Part shown: positions 60,601 through 64,000 of the stretch, in pieces
How positions within the stretch are numbered: the first letter of the stretch is position 1
How the letters are laid out: each line of letters starts with the position of its first letter
Source: Planctomycetota bacterium
GTDB taxonomy: Bacteria > Planctomycetota > Planctomycetia > Gemmatales > Gemmataceae
Direction: 5' to 3'
Assembly (NCBI GenBank): GCA_021807595.1
Contig: JAKBCS010000001.1
Location: 46,500-110,499 of the forward strand
DNA: 64,000 bases
Translations under genes and position numbers: made by a program
The notes under the pieces: model-generated
The model's input: the letters and a program-made list of their open reading frames with translations, nothing else
Told to the model about the DNA's origin: nothing
Databases searched by the model: none

Positions 60601-62967
60601 CTCCACGAGGTATCCGCGGCGCGGAGCATTCTTCCGTTGACGGCTCGTCCTCAAGGTTCCCTCATGCCGACGAAGACTCCCGTTCACGCCCAGCCCGATC
60701 CCGACCGCGTGCTGCCTCACTTGGCGGTACGCGCCCTGGTCTCGTTGGGCGCGATCGAAGTCTGCCTGGACGCCATCGACGGTCCCTATGCCCAAGGAGC
60801 TTTGTGGGCGCTGCGCTCGATGCACGACAAGAAGACAGTCGATGGATTGATCGAAAAAGCGCGGACGACTTCCACTCCCGAGGTGCGTCGGGAAGTATTG
60901 GCAGCCTTGATCCGTCTGTATCACCGCGAGGCGGACTATAAGGGGGTGTGGTGGGGAATCGCTCCTGAAAACTCCGGTCCCTATTACGACGCCATCGAGT
61001 GGGAGCAAAGCAAGCGTATCGAGTCGGTCGTCGTCAATGCCCTTCGTGTCGCCGATCCGAGTACCACCGCGTTCCTCATGGCCGAATTGAAGCGGAACCG
61101 AGTGGCGCTCAACGACTTGCCCGGTCGTCCCGAAAGCAGTCCCGTCGCGGAGAACACCACGGTCGTCCTCCAGAAGAGCGATCCGAGAAATCCCAATCAG
61201 ATCGGCAACCTGCCTGTGGACGAGGCTTTGAGACGGGCATTGCAAGCCAAGGGGAATGCCGTAAAGGGCAAGGCGCTCTTTCAGTCTCAATCTTGCAACG
61301 CCTGTCACACCGATGCCGAGGGGCAGACGATGAAAGGCCCGCATTTGGTCGGCATCGGCAAACGCTATAGTGCCGCCGAGTTGGCCGAATCCATCCTGAA
61401 ACCCAGCGCTAAGATCGCCCAGGGATTCGAGGCGTATCACTTTGAGATGTCCAACGGCAAAACGTACACCGGATTCATCTTCAGCACCAGCGCTCGGACA
61501 CTGCGGATTCGAGAAGCGACGGGCGCGCAACACGAACTACAACGGACTCAGATTGAAGCGCAGGCGATCCAGAAGCAGTCGATCATGCCCGAAGGTCTGG
61601 TCGATAACCTGACGCCCGAACAGTCCGCCGATCTGGTGGCTTACCTTCAATCTTTGACGGACAAGGACGAGAAGCCGGCGCAACGGCGTCGTGCCGACCC
61701 TCCGCCCGTGCAAATGACGGCGCAAGAAGACCACAAGCGCACGATGGACCTGCTCAAGATCAAGTCGCTTCGCCGTGGTGCGGATGGGCGCAACACCAAG
61801 GCAGCCAACGCGGCCAACTACGACGAGGCCAAGGCCAACCCCTATCCGAAGCTGCCGGACCCGCTCGTCTTGAAGAACGGTGACAAAGTAACAACGGCGG
61901 AGGTTTGGACCAAGAAACGAAGGGCGGAGATCCTCGAAGACTTCGACGGCGAAGTGTATGGCCGGGTTCCCAAAGTCACGCCTTCGGTCAAATGGGAAAT
62001 TACCGATACGAAAAAGGACAAAGTTGGCGAGATAGAGGTCGTGACGAAAAAGTTGGTCGGCCACGTCGATAACTCGTCGTATCCGCAAATCGGCGTGGAT
62101 ATTCAACTCACGCTGACGACGCCCGCGGAGGCCAAGAAGCCGGTGCCGGTTATTATGGAGTTTGGCTTCGGCGGGCGAGGCTTCGGTCCCCCTCCCGGCG
62201 GTCGAGGCGGACCCAGCTGGCAAGAACAGGTCCTAGCCAAGGGTTGGGGCTATGCCATCGTCGTTCCCAACAGTATCCAGGCCGACAACGGCGCGGGATT
62301 GACCAAGGGGATCATCGGTCTGTGCAACAAAGGCCAGCCGCGCAAGCTGGACGACTGGGGGGCACTGCGGGCCTGGGCATGGGGAGCCAGTCGTGCCTTG
62401 GACTATTTCGAGACGGATCAGGCTGTGGACGCCAAGAGGGTTGGGATCGAGGGGCTTTCTCGCTACGGCAAGGCGGCGATCGTGACCATGGCCTACGACG
62501 AGCGCTTTGCCATCGGTTTCATCGGCTCTTCGGGAGAGGGAGGCGTCAAGCTCCACCGCCGTAACTTCGGTGAACTGGTGGAGAACGTCGCCGGCGCGGG
62601 CGAATACCACTGGATGGCCGGCAACTTCCTCAAGTACGCCGGTCCCCTGAAATGGGACGATCTACCCGTCGATTCGCACGAGCTGGTCGCTGTGTGCGCC
62701 CCGCGTCCGGTTTTCATCAGTTGCGGCTCGTTCAAGGTGGAAGGCGGATGGGTCGATGCCAAGGGGATGTTCCTGGCCGGCGTCGCCGCCGCGCCCGTCT
62801 ACCGCCTGCTGGGGAAGAAAGATTTGGGCACGACTGAAATGCCTCCGGAAGAGAAGGCGCTCATCGACGGCGAGATCGCCTTCCGACAACACAGCGGCGG
62901 ACACACCACCGGACCCAACTGGCCCACTTTCCTTAAATTCGCCGAACGCTATCTTAAAAAGCCATAA
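57655..62967 (+). CDS. CotH - PVC dehydrogenase - HEAT - cytochrome c - glucuronoyl-esterase-like fusion
   Basis: A 1770-residue secreted protein. Signal peptide, then a CotH-like domain (about 45-410; GDITYFVSSRGLKRPFKIAF, LGLYIAVENVDKRFL). A Gly/Pro linker leads to a PVC-type membrane-bound dehydrogenase propeller (about 503-850; RFRETLKAPEGFDATLFAAP). HEAT repeats (about 855-1180) precede a cytochrome c domain with CNACH at 1214-1218 and axial Met1311 in SIMPEGL. The end (from about 1343) is a CE15-like hydrolase: GLSRYGK gives nucleophile Ser1602, and His1750 lies in HSGGHTTGP. One open frame covers all. GAGGT precedes ATG 57655. Confidence 0.88.
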   Translation: MSRTFVARWTALACGLLLGALSMRFGAMPLSVAESKEPVVKARSGDDIFGTTKVWKIHLELSGKEYEAMQPATSGFALPGAPPAPATSKAGKDKRDSERNQFGTEFPWAKGTLALGDKTYKDIGIRYAGDITYFVSSRGLKRPFKIAFNKFGEQTFHGLASLDLHAAPMDATKVREALALSLFRRMGVPAPRTAFVEVRLTVPGKYNKECLGLYIAVENVDKRFLRERFGTDEGTAMNPVGVRSIDYFGDNWERYKSQYRPQVEPTEKERQRIAAFAKLVHRADDADFKKEIDSYLDVDAFLRFLAANALTANLQSVFALGNNYHLYLHPKTHRFVFVAGELEFALANFLLMGTADQLMDLSLAHPYAGDNKLVDRLLSIPEVEVKYQKLLKELSEKAFAKDRLLREIEALNQLTKEPLANEKKAASARKEGPIGFGPPGTASPQPPDLQTFADKRTASVAAQLSGKSKGYVPAGFGFGPGAGRPGGGRPGIGRPSQPMDENRFRETLKAPEGFDATLFAAPPKVGYPVALAVAPTGEVFVAVDEQGSIGRAPGGGKVLRCVDRDGDGKVDDVTVFAKMDHPRGLIYQDGRLWVLHPPFLSVYHDGGKGEADKSEILVTGLTSDMIDKRGGDHTTNGIRMGVDGWIYIAVGDYGCPEAKAKDGSRITMRGGIVRVRPDGTDLEIFATGLRNPFDIGIDPSMNLFTRDNNDNRSGGWDIRVSHLIQGAYYGYSQHYANFADEIMPPLGQYGVGSGTGTLYLQDERWPEKYRNVLITGDWGRNEIYRHELRPAGPTFNLKQEVFLRMPRPTGMDLDGSGRLYVASWQGGEASTYVGPNVGFIARITPRGWKPTPTPNLKQADLVELIRLLRDPNAIPRLHSQRQILQRGANAKASQLLAALASDPRASLESRVAAIFTLKQLDGKKSHPTLIKLADDASLREAVFRALTDRKKDLDGLDSKRFVAALADPSTRVRAQALICLTRLHEVSAARSILPLTARPQGSLMPTKTPVHAQPDPDRVLPHLAVRALVSLGAIEVCLDAIDGPYAQGALWALRSMHDKKTVDGLIEKARTTSTPEVRREVLAALIRLYHREADYKGVWWGIAPENSGPYYDAIEWEQSKRIESVVVNALRVADPSTTAFLMAELKRNRVALNDLPGRPESSPVAENTTVVLQKSDPRNPNQIGNLPVDEALRRALQAKGNAVKGKALFQSQSCNACHTDAEGQTMKGPHLVGIGKRYSAAELAESILKPSAKIAQGFEAYHFEMSNGKTYTGFIFSTSARTLRIREATGAQHELQRTQIEAQAIQKQSIMPEGLVDNLTPEQSADLVAYLQSLTDKDEKPAQRRRADPPPVQMTAQEDHKRTMDLLKIKSLRRGADGRNTKAANAANYDEAKANPYPKLPDPLVLKNGDKVTTAEVWTKKRRAEILEDFDGEVYGRVPKVTPSVKWEITDTKKDKVGEIEVVTKKLVGHVDNSSYPQIGVDIQLTLTTPAEAKKPVPVIMEFGFGGRGFGPPPGGRGGPSWQEQVLAKGWGYAIVVPNSIQADNGAGLTKGIIGLCNKGQPRKLDDWGALRAWAWGASRALDYFETDQAVDAKRVGIEGLSRYGKAAIVTMAYDERFAIGFIGSSGEGGVKLHRRNFGELVENVAGAGEYHWMAGNFLKYAGPLKWDDLPVDSHELVAVCAPRPVFISCGSFKVEGGWVDAKGMFLAGVAAAPVYRLLGKKDLGTTEMPPEEKALIDGEIAFRQHSGGHTTGPNWPTFLKFAERYLKKP

Positions 62968-63146
62968 TTAGGAGAAAGGAACAGGTCTCTCGATACTCAT
63001 GCTTCCGTCGATTCCGCTCACTCCAGCCACATTGCGGGCTGGGCGTCGCTGGGCATGCGCCAGTCGCCGCGCCCCGGTTTTACCCTTGTTTTTCATTGTC
63101 ATCTCTCTTTTATGCAACCGAGTTGACGGATTGACGAACCATCCGA

Positions 63147-63177
63147 ACGAGCGCCGCTTCCGCGAAGCGGCGCTCGT
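63147..63177. terminator. Bidirectional hairpin between convergent genes
   Basis: ACGAGCGCCGCTT (63147-63159) pairs perfectly with AAGCGGCGCTCGT (63165-63177). The loop is five bases, or three if the flanking C-G pair forms. It lies between the stop of the giant fusion and that of arsM and is followed by T-rich sequence on the plus strand. Confidence 0.65.
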
Positions 63178-63190
63178 CGGGTTGGTTTGT

Positions 63191-64000
63191 TTAAGCCGAA
63201 CTTTTTCCGCGAAGCGCGTACCCTTGCACGCTGGCTGCGAAGTCGTTCACATCGTATTGGCTCAGCAGTTTGGTCAAGCTCTCGTGAACGCTCTCCTCGG
63301 CGCTGCAACGGCTGGAAGCCAGGGACATGCCATTGTCACTGGACATGGGCGGGGCGCAGCAGCCGGACTGATTTTCAACCTTGGCGTAGGCGTTCAGATC
63401 CTTGCCCGTATCCACCACTTGAATCGCCTCGAAACCAGCGTCCCGCAGCTCGCGTTCGTAGTCGGCGATGAGGACGGCTCCGGCGATGCAGCCGACGTAG
63501 GCCATGATGTTGCGGGCCAGATCGTCCGGCAAGGGCCGCTTCAAGGCAATATCGGAGACGGCAAGGCGTCCGCCGGGTTTGAGGACGCGGTACACTTCGC
63601 GGAAGACGGCTCCCTTATCCGGAGCGAGGTTGATGACGCAGTTGGAAATGACGCAATCGACCGAGGCATCGGGCAGCGGCAGCTTGTCGATGGTGCTGAG
63701 ATGGAAGGCGACGTTGTCCAAGCGTTGACTCGCAGCATTGCGGCGGGCGCGGTCGATCATCTCCGGCGTCATGTCGATGCCGATGGCCTTGCCTGTGGGA
63801 CCGACTTTCTTCGCCGCCAACAGAACGTCCAATCCGCCGCCGCAGCCGAGATCGACCACGGTTTCCCCCGGCCTCAGATGGGCGAACGCCGTCGGATTGC
63901 CGCACGATAATCCCATGTTCGCCTCGGCGGGAATCGACGCCAGTTCCTCCGGACTGTAGCCGAACGCCTCGGCCACGGCGCGAACGCCGGCGTGTTCGCT
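63191..64000 (-). CDS. arsM: Arsenite methyltransferase (partial, 5' end outside window)
   Basis: This frame has no stop up to the window edge, so the start is missing. The visible part holds [40 protein letters not shown] (SAM motif and first conserved Cys), [20 protein letters not shown] (second Cys) and [10 protein letters not shown] (third Cys). This is the three-cysteine set of ArsM, which binds As(III) and methylates it. A CC pair (SGCCAPP) and an extra C-terminal tail of about 60 residues follow. A GTG near 63976 is an internal codon and not the likely start. No arsR gene is in view. Confidence 0.9.
   Translation of the reverse strand, partial: SEHAGVRAVAEAFGYSPEELASIPAEANMGLSCGNPTAFAHLRPGETVVDLGCGGGLDVLLAAKKVGPTGKAIGIDMTPEMIDRARRNAASQRLDNVAFHLSTIDKLPLPDASVDCVISNCVINLAPDKGAVFREVYRVLKPGGRLAVSDIALKRPLPDDLARNIMAYVGCIAGAVLIADYERELRDAGFEAIQVVDTGKDLNAYAKVENQSGCCAPPMSSDNGMSLASSRCSAEESVHESLTKLLSQYDVNDFAASVQGYALRGKSSA

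Overview
The window looks like a chromosome fragment from a planctomycete, probably of the Gemmata/Gemmataceae kind. This is inferred from gene content, not measured. The markers are paired DUF1553 (PSCyt1/PSD1) and DUF1501 genes, a sulfatase, secreted proteins with CxxCH haem motifs, an ECF sigma factor beside a giant FecR/VIT/VWA protein, PVC-type dehydrogenase-cytochrome fusions, and G+C-rich DNA with palindromic intergenic repeats. No tRNA, rRNA, CRISPR array or insertion sequence was recognised.

Layout. Positions 3-170 hold the 3' end of a membrane-protein gene. From 9339 down to 177 (minus strand) lies a complete F1Fo ATP synthase cluster: AtpZ-like, AtpI-like, atpB, atpE, atpF, atpH, atpA, atpG, atpD, atpC. 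It is interrupted by a 37-bp tandem repeat between atpA and atpG, and by two lower-GC foreign-looking genes (zinc ribbon, nucleotidyltransferase-like) between atpG and atpD. From 9.7 to 21.4 kb are small secreted proteins and lipoproteins, glycogen branching enzyme, a CxxCH plus terpene-cyclase-fold protein, a caspase-fold peptidase candidate, a transglutaminase-7TM protein, separate CoaB and CoaC genes, and a HEAT-repeat protein.

From 25.7 down to 21.4 kb (minus strand) is a VWA / PP2C / kinase / GYF-PP2C signalling cluster resembling the TerY-P triad. Its kinase gene appears broken by two one-base deletions in homopolymers. From 30 to 25.9 kb are the DUF1553-DUF1501 pair and a methyltransferase. 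From 30.9 to 41.1 kb are a lone PstS-like lipoprotein, a secreted zincin, the sigma factor with its 1487-residue membrane partner, a GT39-like glycosyltransferase, a methyltransferase and an alpha/beta hydrolase. Positions 41.17-41.54 kb are a noncoding stretch of stable hairpins ending in a rho-independent terminator, a candidate RNA gene or long 3' UTR.

From 48.2 down to 41.6 kb (minus strand) are a copper amine oxidase, a BatA/VWA membrane protein, a methyltransferase and a sulfatase. From 48.4 kb to the end (plus strand) are Tex with large insertions, a Uma2 nuclease, a beta-CASP metallo-hydrolase, an RlmI-like rRNA methyltransferase, two tandem secreted paralogues, and a 1770-residue protein joining CotH, PVC dehydrogenase, HEAT, cytochrome c and glucuronoyl-esterase-like domains. 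A convergent ArsM gene runs off the end. Housekeeping genes (ATP synthase, CoA synthesis, glycogen, Tex, rRNA methylation) are thus interleaved with planctomycete-type secreted polymer-degrading and signalling genes.
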